DNA of 64,000 nucleotides, taken from Riptortus pedestris. Its lineage: Eukaryota > Arthropoda > Insecta > Hemiptera > Alydidae. Positions 47,301 to 59,193 of this stretch are shown piece after piece. The notes below the pieces were generated by a model. The model ran no database searches, was not told the DNA's origin, and saw nothing but the letters and a program-made list of their open reading frames with translations. A program made the translations under genes and the position numbers. The number at the start of each line of letters is the position of its first letter. Position 1 is the stretch's first letter. The stretch covers positions 3,910,501 to 3,974,500 of the forward strand of contig CM032229.1 in NCBI GenBank assembly GCA_019009955.1. The letters are read 5' to 3'.

Positions 47301-50300
47301 CTCTTAATATCAGTGGCAACATAGAACCTGGGAGGGAGAAATTTGGAGATGCTAATGCCTTCTCCATATCAAAGGGCATGTGTAACATTCCACCCCTAGC
47401 CGTCTGGTCACATTCATAATTACTTCATCTTAAGTATTTACCAATTGGTTACTTCTCTATTAAAATCCATTAAGAGAAGTAATCAAAGAAAATAAATGCT
47501 CTTAAGATTTCAGAGGGCTGTTTTTCCCTCCTCCTACTACTAATCATCATAAGGACTTAAAGACCAATTCTTCCTTTTTTTAAATCATATTATATCTGTA
47601 TAAAATAAAATATTATATTTATATGTAGCAGTATTTTTTCCTTAACCCATTGTCAATTTTTTTTTTCAGTAATTTTTTCTCTAAAGTATCTATTTCTATT
47701 TAGGGAAATCTAAAAAAAATGAATTTTGAAAAACAAAATCATTCCAGTTGGAGTAAATTTCAAATTTCCAAAAAGTCCCAATTGGGGATCATGCCGCTTT
47801 GCGAGGATAAAAAGTACCTTCTGTATCAAATATAATTTATATATCAAAGGAGTAATAACATCAACAAAAATTTCATGAAAATATTTTTTTAATGCATCAA
47901 AAGTTGTTTTTACAAAATATTATATGAAATATAAAATAAAATAAAAATGATCATTTATGCCAGTACTCCATACAGTGAACATGCATGCCCAAATTACATT
48001 TTGAGCACTGCTTTCTGGCATTTTTTTTACAAACAGCGCATTTTCGTTGATTCCCCTCTGGAGTTCTTTCGATATAGTGGCCTGGCTGATTTTTCCTTAT
48101 GTCCCGAGGTACTCTCTTGTCTGCTGCTTTGGCCAATGATGGACGTCCGATGAATTTTGGGTTAGATATAATTGATGATGTTGACAAGTAGGTCCTCGTA
48201 ATTATTCTCTTGAAATCCAATAATGGCATTTTATCTTGATTTATAATTGTATACAAGACATAGGCATTGACAACGCATGCGTCAAGCAGGTGGGTTATAA
48301 TGGGAAAATACCATTTTTTCCCCCTTATCTTTGTTCTGTATTTGTTCACTAACCAGTCGGCTTTATCTACTCCTCCCATATACTTATTATATAAGGAGAC
48401 ACATTTTGGTTGAGAAACAGTTACCATGCTCTTTTTTTCCTTTGACCATCTCTTCAACTTCTCCACTCCGACACAATTTGTCATAACTCTCACTAGGTTG
48501 TTGTCCTTCCATATTACAAGCATAATACCATTCTTCTCATCATACCTATAGTCATAAGACCCCCTCGCTTCTTTCTTGAAGTCCTTGTCGCTCTTGGTGG
48601 GACACTGGTTAGTGCGATTGCTACGTACTGTACCGACAGCAGCGATATTCTTCTCTGTCAATGTTTTCATTAGTTGGAAACTTGTAAAAAAATTGTCGAA
48701 GAAGAATGTGTGGTCAGAGGGATTGTCGATAGCTAATATGTTATCCAAAATTACAGTTGAGCCCAGATTGTCTGAAGGCGTTTCATAGTCTTTTTTGCCT
48801 TCATAAACTTCAAATCTATAGCAATACCCTGTTTCAGAGCAGCACACGAATTGGTTTTCCTCTTATGAATTGCTTCATAAAATGTCGACCGTAGTAGCGT
48901 ACCATTTGCTCATCGAAGCTAATATTATTGGAGAAAATCCCAAATTGTAAGAAATTAGAACTTACTGCATTCAAAAGAGGATCTATTTTGAAAGTACTGG
49001 GGTGTTTTTTATGTTCCCTCAGACGACTATTGTCATTGAAGTGCCAATTTCTTTTGATTTCAAGGAACCTTTTGCGTGGCATGCATTGACGGATGCATGA
49101 CACGTTCAAATCCTCGTCTTCACTCCAATACAATTTCTCCTGTGGCAAATGGTGATACCCAGTGAATAAAAAGATGCCAATGAATTTGCGTAAGCACTCT
49201 ACAGAGAAAGAGAAATTGTGTCTATTGTTTTGGACAGCATATGTGACACTTTGTTTGACTATATTCAGCATCACGTCCTCGGTGAAAAAAAACTTCAAAA
49301 AGATCAACAGCAGATTTGTCTTTTAGCTCCTCGCGCAAGGCATCTCTTCTTTTTTGAATATTTTCGGGTTGGGAAAAACTTTTTTCAAAACAAGCATTTT
49401 GAAGCTTCCAACTGCTGGTAACTTTTGGGATATTTTTGAATCGGGAGGAAGATGAGGTAATTTTAGGTTTTACCTGAGGAATTGTTGAGGATGACGGTTG
49501 ACTACAGAGCACTTCTGGGTCTGGGATATTTGGTGAGCAGAAAGGAATATTCGAATGTATTTCAATATTACCAGGGACATCATTCAGTGGAGTGTCGTCC
49601 TCGTAAATTTCTTCATTGTCAGAAATCGTGTCAACAACTTGGGGAGGAAGCTGGACGATGTCAATGTGATCTATATCACCTTCCTCGTCAAATTGATCCA
49701 AAAAAGTAGGATCCTGCATGGCATCTTGAATCTCTGCAAGAGTCCAAAACTGTTTTGGCTTCATACCTGTAAAAAAACAAAGAAAAGTAAATAAATGAAA
49801 AGTAAAAATAAAATTCATGTTCGGTACTATTTAGAAGGTGGCATGATCCCCAGATGGGGATCAGCATAAAAGTAGCATTGTAGCATGCTGTAAGCGTTTG
49901 CATTCCAAACTAATATTTTTCCTTGAATCTTGAATGTATTTGTGAAGTTATGTCACGACAACAGCACTTAGATGTTCTTTGGGGGAATACTACAGATTTT
50001 CAAAGTCACATAAAGTTATTCAGTTTCACTTACCGTAGGTTTTCAGCCTTTATTTGCTCCTGGAACACAATAGTAATGAAAATGAGGGGTTCTGAACACA
50101 CCTCACTACACAAGACACTTGTAGAGGTTATGTGAAACACTGAGAGATAACCTTACACCCAGTGGCGCCATCTAGGAAGCATTCAAACACGTGGGTCCTA
50201 ATTGGGGATCAACATAAGAAATGGGTTAAATATCTATTGATGGTGTTTTTTTTTCCAGAAATGATGGCTGCTAGCATCAGAGAGGAAATCAAACGACTGT

Positions 50301-53300
50301 ACCGTCGCCGTCAGCTTCACTTCAACCCACACCAAGAAGTGCAAGGAGATTCATCATCAGATTCTGCCGGGTCGCCCAGCTCCAACTCTTTCGGAACTGT
50401 CTATTCTCCAAGCTCCCGGGACAAGCCACTTTTTACTTTCAGACAGGTAAGAAAAATAGTTCAATATATTTTAAGGTGCAAAGTCATTTTTAACCTACTT
50501 TCTCGGTTGTTTAAAAATGTTGTTTATATATATATATATATATATTCCTCGCTCCTATCCTTCTCTTGTCCTGCAAATCTTTTCAGGTATTTTTGTTCTC
50601 GCATTTTGCATCTTTGTGAATCATCTTTTAAGCCAAAGTCTCTTGGTGTATTCTATTTCAATGCCACCATGTGGAGTTTGTTGGTTCTGTTTTCAGCATA
50701 ATATATTATGAAATAAGTTGTTTTCTAATCTTGTACTTCCAAATGCAGTTACCGAGTTCAGCAGTTTCCATTTGCAGATGACATAAGAATTTGTACATCT
50801 ACTCAACTTACTTTCAGGTGACTGTTCCATTGATTGAGCCTTCCAGTCATGATATTCTTTTGCAATTCAGCAGTTTCTACCCCAGTCTAAGTGTTTGGGC
50901 TGTCTATATCTGTACTATGGGTCTTAAATAGTATATTGTGTTCGAAAAAATACTTGTCACTTCCACCTCGTAAATTTTAAATTCATTTCGAGCCTCCTTC
51001 AGCATAGCCATACCTGAAAATATTCTAGACTCCCTGTCTCCTCTATTAGTCTCACTAACTACTATGCGGTACAGTCCTTGCTGGACCTTGGCCTCTGCCA
51101 CAATTAAAACCATCCAAATTCTGGATCCCTGCCTCTGCAAGCCTTTGTCATCCTGCCAACTCAGCCTGCCACTGCTGCTCCCCCAGCACTTGTGGTGTAC
51201 TATTCAATATTTACTTCTTTGATCTTTATTTGGGTCCATTCTTTCTACAATATGGCTACATCATGCATTGGCCATTGAGATCTTTATATGTTTAAAGTAA
51301 CTCCATTCTGGGATAATTGGTTCATTTATAACTTCTATGACCCAGCTATATTTTTACAGTATTTATTTATAGCTTGTCACTAGGTATGAAGGAATGAACC
51401 TCATGTCAGTACTTTGCTCTATTATCAAAGGGGGACTTTCTTAATGGATGCCATATCCCTTAGAATTATTACACTCATTTTCTCTGCTCTTTGTTAAATT
51501 TTATCCTAGGTTCTGATTTTAAATAAAAATTTTTGAGATGGCTATAAAGATGCTTAAATTCATTTCAGGTTGGTATGATCTGTGAACGGATGCTGAGCGA
51601 ACGTGAGAGCCAGCTCCGAGAAGAATATGATCGCATTTTAAACATGAAGCTGTCTGAGCAGTATGATGCATTTGTCAAGTTTTCAAATGACCAGCTTCAT
51701 AGACGCTTTGAATTATCTGCAATTCCTAGCTGTAAGTGTATAACAGTTTTTATTATTGCATTTTCCATTATGAATATTTTGTATTAGTATGTAAAGAGAC
51801 CTTCAAAGGTAAAGTTGGTGCCCAATAATTCTTATTTGGTTAAAACCCACACCTAAATTAGTAATTCTATTAAAAACCAAAGGAGAATAAAGTAATTGAT
51901 GAGATAGATGTAAATGACTAGGGCGTCCCAAACAGTTTAGGTTGGAGTGTCTAGTTAGGTCAAAGCAATCCCTGTTGAATTGTGGCGTCATTACTGGCCT
52001 GTAATTGCTACTCATTGCCTTTGGATGGGAGGGAAGCTAATACAAGTCCAATCTCCAAGCCTCGCCATTGCACAACTAAATAAAATTTAGTGTTCAATCC
52101 CCAGAACCTACAGGTGGGTGATTCAAGTAGCAAACTGTTACCTGTTACCTCTGTTCTTCCAAAAACTAACCATTACTTAATATATAATAGCTATTTTATA
52201 TTATTATCTGTAGGGACTCTCTATTTTCTGGACATGAATTCTTAATATATAGCAGCTATTTTATATTATTATCTGGTGGTAGTCGCTTTATTCTAGTCAT
52301 GAATTGTACAGAATTTAAAGAAAAAAATAATGGATGTCCCTAAAATTAATGTATTAAATATTCAACACTACAATTAATGTTTCTTACAGAGAGGTCATTT
52401 ATGAATGAAAGACAGTTCACAATATACATTATTTCAAGGGGTGGAGCTCCACAAATATTTTTTAATTCTTTGTGGGGCTCACTCATAACTCAGTCGTTAT
52501 AATTTATGATATATGGTTATCCATATTATATGTTAATCTTTTTGCAATGGTTCCTCCATGGAATAAATTCTTATCACACTGAATAAGGAATTAAATTCTT
52601 TATAAACACTTATTTCTATTGTTATTTTCACTTAAATTATATACTTAAAATCACATCGCCTCGCAGCGAATGCTCCACAATAAATCAATAAATAAAATCA
52701 CTTAAACTTTGTTAGTCAGTTTTTAATTAGGGGACAAGGAAATGGGCATTTATTTTTCAAAGATTGTTAACATGAATTAGTTTATCTGTGGGACTAAAAG
52801 ACACAAAGCCCAACTGTTCAAGTAGAGGGACAGATGCAGTGCCTATCCAATGCCCAGCCATGGATTTTAAAAATTCTAATGAAGGAGATTTCGCTCTTGA
52901 AATCAAATATCACAATAGAGGTCTTATAGATGCCTTCATTTATAGACTGAGAGAATGTCGAGAACAAGATCCATCCACAGGCACATGGAAAATTTCTTTA
53001 GAACTAAGTGTACTCCAAACTCGTGTGACATTGTTACAGATCTAGAAGCTGTACAACTGTTCCGCTCTTATTAGCTGCTTTAGCAGGCACCACAAAGGGT
53101 GCAAACTTGGATGACTCTCGTAGAACCCAAAAGGCATTTATTTTATCAAACAAATTATATTCTGCCAAAACAATCAATGCAGAATAATGTTAGTGATAAC
53201 AATATGGTATTTAAGCTTGGAATAATACATTTCATTATCTATTTGCTTATGGTTAAAGTGTGTTGCCTAATAATAGGTGGGGTTTGATGAAGGGTGAAAA

Positions 53301-53412
53301 TTAGAAATGCCAAAATCTCGTTTAATATTGAAGATAGTGTAGGAGTGTATTCAATCCTATAAATCAATATATGTATTATATTTAATGTTTGTCTGTTGCA
53401 GACCTCTCATAA
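41344..53412 (+). CDS. akirin: Akirin, nuclear transcription cofactor (complete)
   Basis: Akirin is a small nuclear protein that links transcription factors (NF-kB/Relish in innate immunity, Twist in muscle) to chromatin remodellers of the SWI/SNF type. Coding exons: 41344-41524, 50259-50446, 51569-51731 and 53402-53412, with GT-AG borders and continuous phase, giving 180 residues. Visible features: the conserved start [14 protein letters not shown]; a nuclear-signal-like RPSKRQR; a Ser/Pro-rich middle; [15 protein letters not shown] (helical, basic); [18 protein letters not shown]; and [20 protein letters not shown], ending SAIPSYLS. The last coding exon is just AC CTC TCA TAA, joined to a T from exon 3, which restores the family's C terminus. 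Intron 1 (8.7 kb) contains SINEs, a Helitron remnant, a Family A piece and piggyBac-2. No disabling change seen. Confidence 0.97.
42707..42815 (-). repeat. SINE fragment
   Basis: A diverged reverse body fragment (GGGATTTCATTTAGCAAGTT, then CCAATTCCTATTGCCCA). The tRNA-like head is lost. Confidence 0.4.
43494..43712 (-). mobile_element. Helitron deletion derivative, 0.2 kb
   Basis: In reverse it keeps the 3' end (CTAG near 43494-43497, then TTTCGCTCGG) and the 5' end region (GCGTGAAAAGGTAGTAAAC to AATCAATGTACAGACAGG), but almost all of the interior is missing. Confidence 0.6.
44240..44408 (-). repeat. SINE fragment
   Basis: Reverse body (GCTACAATGGCTAAT, CCTTTTCTGTCCAGAATG, GAGGGAATCAGACCCACC). 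Decayed, without a clear B box. Confidence 0.5.
45011..45219 (+). repeat. tRNA-derived SINE copy
   Basis: Head GGGGCTCAGGTTGGTCATG, B box CAAGTTCGATCCCGCC, body with CCCACCCTGACTAG, tail AATAATAAT. In Akirin intron 1. Confidence 0.75.
46075..46300 (+). repeat. tRNA-derived SINE copy
   Basis: Head GGGGCTCAGGTTAGCCG, B box GAGTTCGATTCCCACC, body CCCACCCTGGTTAA, tail AATAATATTATT. In Akirin intron 1, about 1.3 kb from piggyBac-2. Confidence 0.75.
46700..46885 (+). repeat. Family A fragment with duplicated G-run block
   Basis: GTCCTTCACGCAGGGCTGCG jumps directly into the variant interior (GAATCAGAATAATTTTTATC). The block TTTTAGTAATCCAAGAACAA plus its G run then occurs twice. It ends without a 3' palindrome. 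Confidence 0.55.
47646..50225. mobile_element. piggyBac-2 in Akirin intron 1
   Basis: TTAA at 47642-47645 and 50226-50229 flank ends starting CCCATTGTC (left) and, on the minus strand, CCCATTTCTTATG (right). The subterminal word TTGGGGATCATGCC lies near the left end (about 47794) and inverted near the right (GGCATGATCCCCA, about 49842); AATTGGGGATCAACA lies close to the right end. Length 2580 bp. The element is antisense to Akirin, and its right end lies 33 bp before Akirin exon 2. Confidence 0.92.
47951..49764 (-). pseudogene. piggyBac-2 transposase, two breaks
   Basis: The start [13 protein letters not shown] is at 49764, next to an apparent 3' splice site. An acidic N-terminal region leads to [10 protein letters not shown], where an 8-T run (7 would keep frame) shifts to [13 protein letters not shown]. 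Catalytic motifs follow: [13 protein letters not shown] (first Asp), [13 protein letters not shown] (second) and [12 protein letters not shown] (third), with the C-terminal cysteine-rich finger (CAVCKK, CSKCN, HVHC) and the stop at 47951. A second break after IRGKPIR removes the FGYKxW block (about 17 nt) and shifts frame near 48850. All three catalytic aspartates remain encoded. The single-base break may be a sequence error; the deletion is more likely real. Confidence 0.9.
52178..52277. repeat. 64-bp-spaced direct duplication in Akirin intron 3
   Basis: TTAATATATAATAGCTATTT and the following ATATTATTATCTG occur twice with small differences. Confidence 0.7.
53198..53370 (+). repeat. Old Family A internal fragment beside Akirin exon 4
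   Basis: TATTTAAGCTTGGAATAATA, GGTGGGGTTTGATGAAGG and AATCTCGTTTAATATTGAAG match the Family A interior. It ends about 30 bp before the last Akirin exon and probably supplies part of that intron's 3' end. An open frame at 52788-53045 just upstream is unrecognised. Confidence 0.5.
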
Positions 53413-53587
53413 AAAGAATGCCTCAGCCTGAAGAAGCTTGAAAAAGAAGCATTTCCCTGGTTTTAGAGTATCCAAATCTACAGTTGAACAGTGTATACTT
53501 CACTGGATGCTCCTTTTATATAGTTGATAATGTTTTGACAGAAATGCTGTGCCTAATCTTTCACCATTATTAAATCTATGATTACAT

Positions 53588-53593
53588 AATAAA
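53588..53593 (+). terminator. Candidate Akirin poly(A) signal
   Basis: AATAAA about 175 bp after the Akirin stop codon. Other AATAAA words occur further on in this AT-rich sequence, so the site actually used is uncertain. Confidence 0.3.
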
Positions 53594-53599
53594 TTAGAA

Positions 53600-55020
53600 T
53601 ATAATTTTGTATTTGACTGTAGTTTGATTGTTTTATGGACTGACAGAAGGTCAGGGTTAAGTGTGTTCTCTGTAAATAGGCTTAGAAACCTTTAGCATAT
53701 TCTTTTCATATTGTAAGCAGAAATAACTTTTTAATGACATTATCATTATTTTTTTATTTTATTTTTTAGGTTGTAAGATTTCAGTCATGTTCTGTAGGTT
53801 CCCATTAATGCAGCTAGGATTTTTCTTGTCATTTCCTTTTTTATTCCAGGTTATTTGTAATCAAAAGATAGATTTGTACACATCTAACACTATACCTTCT
53901 GAAGACATGCGGATTCATTTTATTATTTTATAAGAATTATTCTTTTATTATGAATTGATTAGTTATAACATTCTGTTTATTTCTAATGTAGTTTATTATT
54001 TAAAAAATAAAATTCATTTATCCTCATTATCGATTTTCTTTGTTTCATTAAATACAAGATTTTCTCCTTAATAAACATAATTTTTAATTAGGCGTATTTA
54101 TTTTGAAGTTATTATACCTTTCTTATTTAGTTCTTAAACTTAGATTATGTTATTGTGATATAAGTGACAATTTTTGTTTTCATTAATACCATTTAATTCA
54201 CTTAGATGTAAAGGGATTTCCTCTTAATATTACTACCTTTTGTTGTTTTGTTCAGTAAAAGTGCTCAAAGAGAACCATGTTTACCCATTTTACAATGATC
54301 TTATGACATGATTACCATATCCCATTACTCAATTGTATTATTTATATTTATGTCTACTCATATGGATATATAATATCTGCTTTATTGCTGAATAAATTCA
54401 AGTATCAATGAATATTGTATTTGTTCAGAGATGAGCTAGCTACTTGTGTTTGTTTCTACAATAGTAAGTTATTGTATACAAAATATAATAATAAATACAT
54501 TTTAAATATGCAGGTTATAGTTTTGTTAATGAAAAGCGTGCATAAGGCATTATTTTCATTTTGTGGATTTTGAAAGGGTTGGAAATATAAAGTTTAATAA
54601 GTAAAAAAGGACTTATATTTGTTAATTTCCAGATCAACCTCTAGTATGAGTTGTGAATGGTTTGTGCCAGGCAGGCTTCACAATTCTATTTTTCCAAATC
54701 CTACCATAAATGCTACTATCCAATTTCTCTTTAGGAAATAAGCTAAGTAATAAATAATTGAAGTAGTTCAAAAATGAAAGCCTTGAGGGCTTTTTTTTTA
54801 ATTCCTTTCAGGTCCCGAAAAAACTATTAGTTCTGATTTGTTTGTGTACAATCAAACATATTGTCCAGAATATAAACTATGAAATTTGTATGTCAATAAA
54901 ATTGCTTGGGGAGAGGGGAGTTAAGTAGGGGAAATATAATCCAGCAAAGTTCTCTGATTTGAGGTACATAAATATTTTGAACATTACAAATCTAAATTGT
55001 GTTCTTTCTCTCTTTTTTTT
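53600..55020. other. Akirin 3' flank, no gene seen
   Basis: Probably contains the rest of the Akirin 3' UTR. Otherwise AT-rich sequence with no recognisable gene or repeat. Confidence 0.45.
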
Positions 55021-55027
55021 GTTATAC

Positions 55028-55148
55028 GTCCACTTGTTTATACTATGTCTTATTGCTAAAGACAGGTTTCCACTCTTTTAGGCAGGTTGGGACTAAGTAT
55101 TTTATTTAATGAGTTTGTCGCAAAATAAATCCCTATTGCCTAGGAATT
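55028..55148 (-). repeat. SINE fragment
   Basis: Reverse SINE body (GTTGGGACTAAGTATTTTAT, then CAAAATAAATCCCTATTGCC). Confidence 0.5.
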
Positions 55149-55330
55149 GCTGGTCGAGTTTTATTAAACACTGTCATCAGATCTCATAACCTTGCTCTAC
55201 ATGGGCAAATGTTGGCCTCAAACAATTAGGAGTCCCATCTAGGCATTTTTAGAAAGAGCTTCATAAACTTTGAAATGCTGCGAAGATTTCGGATACCTCT
55301 CCAAGTATTTTACCTTTACCCTTTCTGTTT

Positions 55331-55500
55331 TTAGTAGATTTCCCTTGAGGGCTAAAGTTATTGAGGCTCCAATATATAATTTTGAACCAACCTCATTTTC
55401 ATCATCTGGGTAGGATCGATGGTACATTTGAAATTTTTTTTTGAAAATTGCGTCATGAGTAAGACCTCATAGCTGATTTCTCTTAGGGGAAATCTGCTAA
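55331..55500. repeat. Two Family A 3' ends in inverted orientation
   Basis: A reverse 3' end (TTAGTAGATTTCCCTTGAGG, 55331 to about 55370) abuts a forward 3' fragment (TTTTGAACCAACCTC to AAATCTGCTAA, ending 55500). It forms an imperfect palindrome about 170 bp long. Confidence 0.55.
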
Positions 55501-55574
55501 AATAGTCAGGAGTAAGATCAGGAGATCTTTGAGACTAAGCAAATGGATCAATTTGACTGAACTTACCTATATGA

Positions 55575-55880
55575 ATAGTTTGGGAGTATAAAATTGTAAC
55601 CTCTGTGTGTACATTTTATTTTTTTTGGAAAATATCACGGTAAATTTCGTTTCCCATGTCATTTTGGACTTTTGGACCTGTTTGATAGCTCTCGTGTCTA
55701 AAATACTGAACAGAAGTTAATGAAACTTGGTAGTGTAATACTCCCCTAACCCAACTTAAAATGTAGCCTATACTAAAGCGACGAAAAAAAGTCGTGAAAG
55801 AAATAAAAAATTGGGATTATTCGCTTCTATTGGTTTTTCGGCAAATGTGTACATATCAAGAGTTGTTTGTTTTGATATTT
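55575..55880 (+). repeat. Helitron 5' fragment, decayed
   Basis: ATAAAATTGTAACCTCTGTG, then TTTCGTTTCCCATGTCA and a degenerate internal repeat (TTTTTCGGCAAATGTG). No 3' end. Confidence 0.55.
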
Positions 55881-56028
55881 AGAAAGAAAAAATGATGGCG
55901 ACAACCCGCCCCCCCCCCACCTTCCAAAATTGACCAATATATTGGTTAGAAGCATGACAGGTTTAAATAATTGTATAGAAGTGTGGACCTTTTAAAAGGA
56001 AGTTAAATGAATTTGGGATTGGATTTTT

Positions 56029-56725
56029 AACAGATTTCCATTTAGGGAAATCAGCTATTGAGGTTGTACTGATGCGATTTTCGGTAAGTTCCCACAAATG
56101 TCCACCAATCCTACCTAGTTGATGAAAATGAGGTCCGTTCAAAATGTTTTATATATATATTAGTCTGTTACCTCTTAGCTGTCAGGATTATTGTTTGGTC
56201 TATACCACATACATAGGAGTATATATGATGCTTAAAGAAACATATGCCGTTTATTTGAACTATACCATAGTCAATATTTTACCATTCTAGTCATCAATGA
56301 AGGTCTTATTTGTTAAATAAATTCAAAATATTATAATTCTATAAAGTTATAGAACCATTCTTTTTAAACTTGCCAGGTTTACAATTGTTCTATGTATTTT
56401 TTAGTAACTCAAATATTAAGCAAGTTATTCTTATTTACTTGTTTTCAGCCATGAAGGAAATCTACTTAGTTTATGCAGCCCCTTGAATGACAGTGTTATA
56501 CGTTTTAGTATTTCCAGCAGTTTATGGTTAAATATTATACAGTCATATGTTTGTATATTCGCGTCTCACTTATGCTCTTATTTTCAGCTTTCTGTAACCC
56601 CTCCCCACTTCTAATCTTCCCCCCCCCCTCTAAAAATAGAGAATTTGATGTGAAATGAGATCGCTAGCGTGTTATACCAGCACGTGAGAAATCTGCTTAT
56701 TTTACGTAGCTCCTGTGTGACGGAT
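56029..56725 (-). mobile_element. Family A copy, reverse, decayed interior
   Basis: The 3' end TTAACAGATTTCCATTTAGG is at the left and TGTGACGGATT at the right. The interior matches the subfamily with CCAGCACGTGAGAAATC near the 5' end (also seen at 16245 and 63866). The middle is hard to align. Confidence 0.6.
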
Positions 56726-57271
56726 TTTTTTTTTGTGTCTAGGTACTTATAGTGGGAGAGTACCTGAGTGACTTTAGCCCGGGATACATCTTGGGCTTAG
56801 GAAGATGTGAATCTGCGTCGCCTCTTTTTAGACTTCTTTTGGTCAGAATTTGACGCATACAGGAAATACGTGGCCCGCACAGTCTGAAATGTGGAAACAC
56901 GAATGTTTGAGACCATTTGTAAAATCAGGACAACACGCTTTTAAGGAAGTGCAGTGGTTAGGACTATAGAAATGTGGAGACATGATGTGCCCATGAAGCA
57001 GCTTTCTAAGTTCTAGGTTGTTGACATTGATTCTTTAATCCTCTTACTTGGCGTTAATCAGGTGTTAGGAGTTACAAAGAAAACAAATACCTTGATTTTG
57101 TGGCGGGGGGGGGGGGCTCTTGCAATAAATAACCAGACGGTAACAATAACTGCCGGCAAAACCGGCGGGCATTTATTTATTTATTTAATAAAGTATAAAC
57201 ATTTCTCTATTGCAATCACCCCTTATAATGATACCTTTGGTATAGCACAAGGGGGCTCACGGCATAGCCAG

Positions 57272-57389
57272 GTGTTACTTACACCAGCCGTTTTTCTTTG
57301 TTTTTTGTTCTTTTATGAGGATTCAGTGTTACCTACACCAGCCGTTTTTCTTTGTTTTTAGTTATTTTTTGTTCTTTTATGAGGATTCA
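57272..57389. repeat. 54-bp tandem duplication
   Basis: GTGTTACYTACACCAGCCG followed by TTTTTCTTTGTTTTT and CTTTTATGAGGATTCA occurs twice in a row; the second unit has about 11 extra bases. Words rich in GCCGG flank both sides (57150-57170, 57413-57437). Confidence 0.75.
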
Positions 57390-57439
57390 CTGGACTCAGA
57401 AGAAAAACAAAAACTGCCGGCACAGTAATTGCCGGTGGG

Positions 57440-59193
57440 AACTAAGAGCGGTGAAGACGTAATATTGGAATGAGGTTTATAGGCGTGTAGCATCCTTTAA
57501 ATATTAGAGACCCATGTTGGATGTGAGTAGAACCTCTGACAAGTTGGTGAAAGCTGGTGTAATAAAGGGAAGAAAAGTAACTTTGCTTTTTGGAATAGTA
57601 CCATCTCCTCAGAGAATAAGATAACGATATTCTACACATTTCTGGAATCAGTGTTGACCTACGACTCAGAAACATTGCCTAGGCTTCTTTCTAGTATCTC
57701 AGTAATTGAAATGGATTTTGGGATGAAGAGCTGTAGAATTTCAAGGATGGATAATACAAAGTAGGAGGCTGTAAGGGAATCGCTGGGAGTCACGAAGGGC
57801 CTAGCGCAAAGATTAGGAAATAGGACACTCATTTGTTAGAGGTATCAGCACATGGAAGAAGGTAGATAGGCAAAGAATGTGCTGGAGTGGGGAGAAGGTG
57901 CCGGGTATGAGCCAGGATTAAATAGTTTGAGCTAGAGCATGAGGCAGACTGGCTATAGATATAGGCCTTCAGGTCATTAGGTAGAATTTTAAATCAAGAA
58001 AGGATCGGTGTTTTGGTTAGCTTTATGTATTAAGGCACTCGTCTTACTCTTATTGATAACTTTAAGTTAAGGACTTGATTCCCACTGGGCAAAGAGAATT
58101 TATTTAGTGCTGGACTTAAATAAAATCTTATAACCTTTTGTTGACGCCTACCAATTACACGTACTTCTATAAAACGGGTTTTACTTTTGTATCAACCAAT
58201 TGCTATATTGTTGATTTTTAACAGCTAAATATGCGAGGCTTAAAATAAATTTATTAGGAAGAATTACTAGCTCTGACTAAATTAATGGGGACAATTGAGG
58301 GTCTACCGTATTCTGGAAGAAAACAGTATTTGACACTTGATAAGTAGGCTAAGATTTGAGGGCCGCCAGCAACACAAGTTTCGCTGCATGGCGAACACCA
58401 TTTTCAGATTTTGTAAACTTACTGATAACGAATATATTTTACTTTACTGATAACAAGACAGAAGGACCACTTGTTTCGCCAGTTCTGCCAATAATCGGCA
58501 CTCATCTGATGAGAAGTAACTTACATTTCCCTCGATAGTTATTCACTTTATAGATTTTATTCATAGAAATTATATTGAGAAGGAAATAACGTTAAATTGA
58601 TAGGGTATAAAGTGCATGGATAAAGTAAAAATTGTAATAGAGACGGCTTATCAGTTTAAGGTGATAGTGGTTGATCAGCTGTTTGAGTGGGGCCCCTGGT
58701 TAGGCTGTTGTATGTTTTGGCTGATAATGTAGTTCCATCCGACTCTGTCAAAATTGATTGTAATTACCTCTAGTTGACAGAATGCTCTTTTATTTTGCCC
58801 CTCCCTTATACAATTAGACTATTTCGAAACTCTCTAGCCCATTAGTGACGGAAATGGAAAATTTAATGGCAATAAATTCATATTTGAGAAATTCAAAAAT
58901 ATATTTTAAGAATACGTTTAGGCGATTGAATCTTTCAATTCAACCTAGATGTTATTCAATATATGAAATTCCTTATTTTAGAAATAATATAGTGGACAAT
59001 TGTATTATTGGCCAATTGCAGTTTATGAAGTATTAAGGATGTTTACAGATACCTTGTATAGGAATAGTTAACAGAGATCAACTTAACAGTGATGACTTTT
59101 CCCACTGGAGAATTATTTAAGTGAGCTGATTAGGATTAGGTTTGTTTAAGTTACAATTTATTGAATGTGAAATGCTGATCTATTATCACTGAA
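57440..59193. other. Intergenic before the ankyrin gene
   Basis: No convincing gene. 58010-58170 has weak SINE-like words (GGCACTCGTCTTACTC, ATTTATTTAGTGCTGGACTT). The last few hundred bases should include the promoter and 5' UTR of the ankyrin gene, but no clear core-promoter element can be named. Confidence 0.4.

Noticed and set aside
52788..53045. 85-residue open frame in Akirin intron 3 as a gene
   Set aside because: No recognisable domain, flanked by repeat fragments, and no splice partners could be supported.
57440..57990. Decayed LINE reverse transcriptase
   Set aside because: Translated pieces had a vague likeness to LINE tails, but no conserved motif could be found in any frame.
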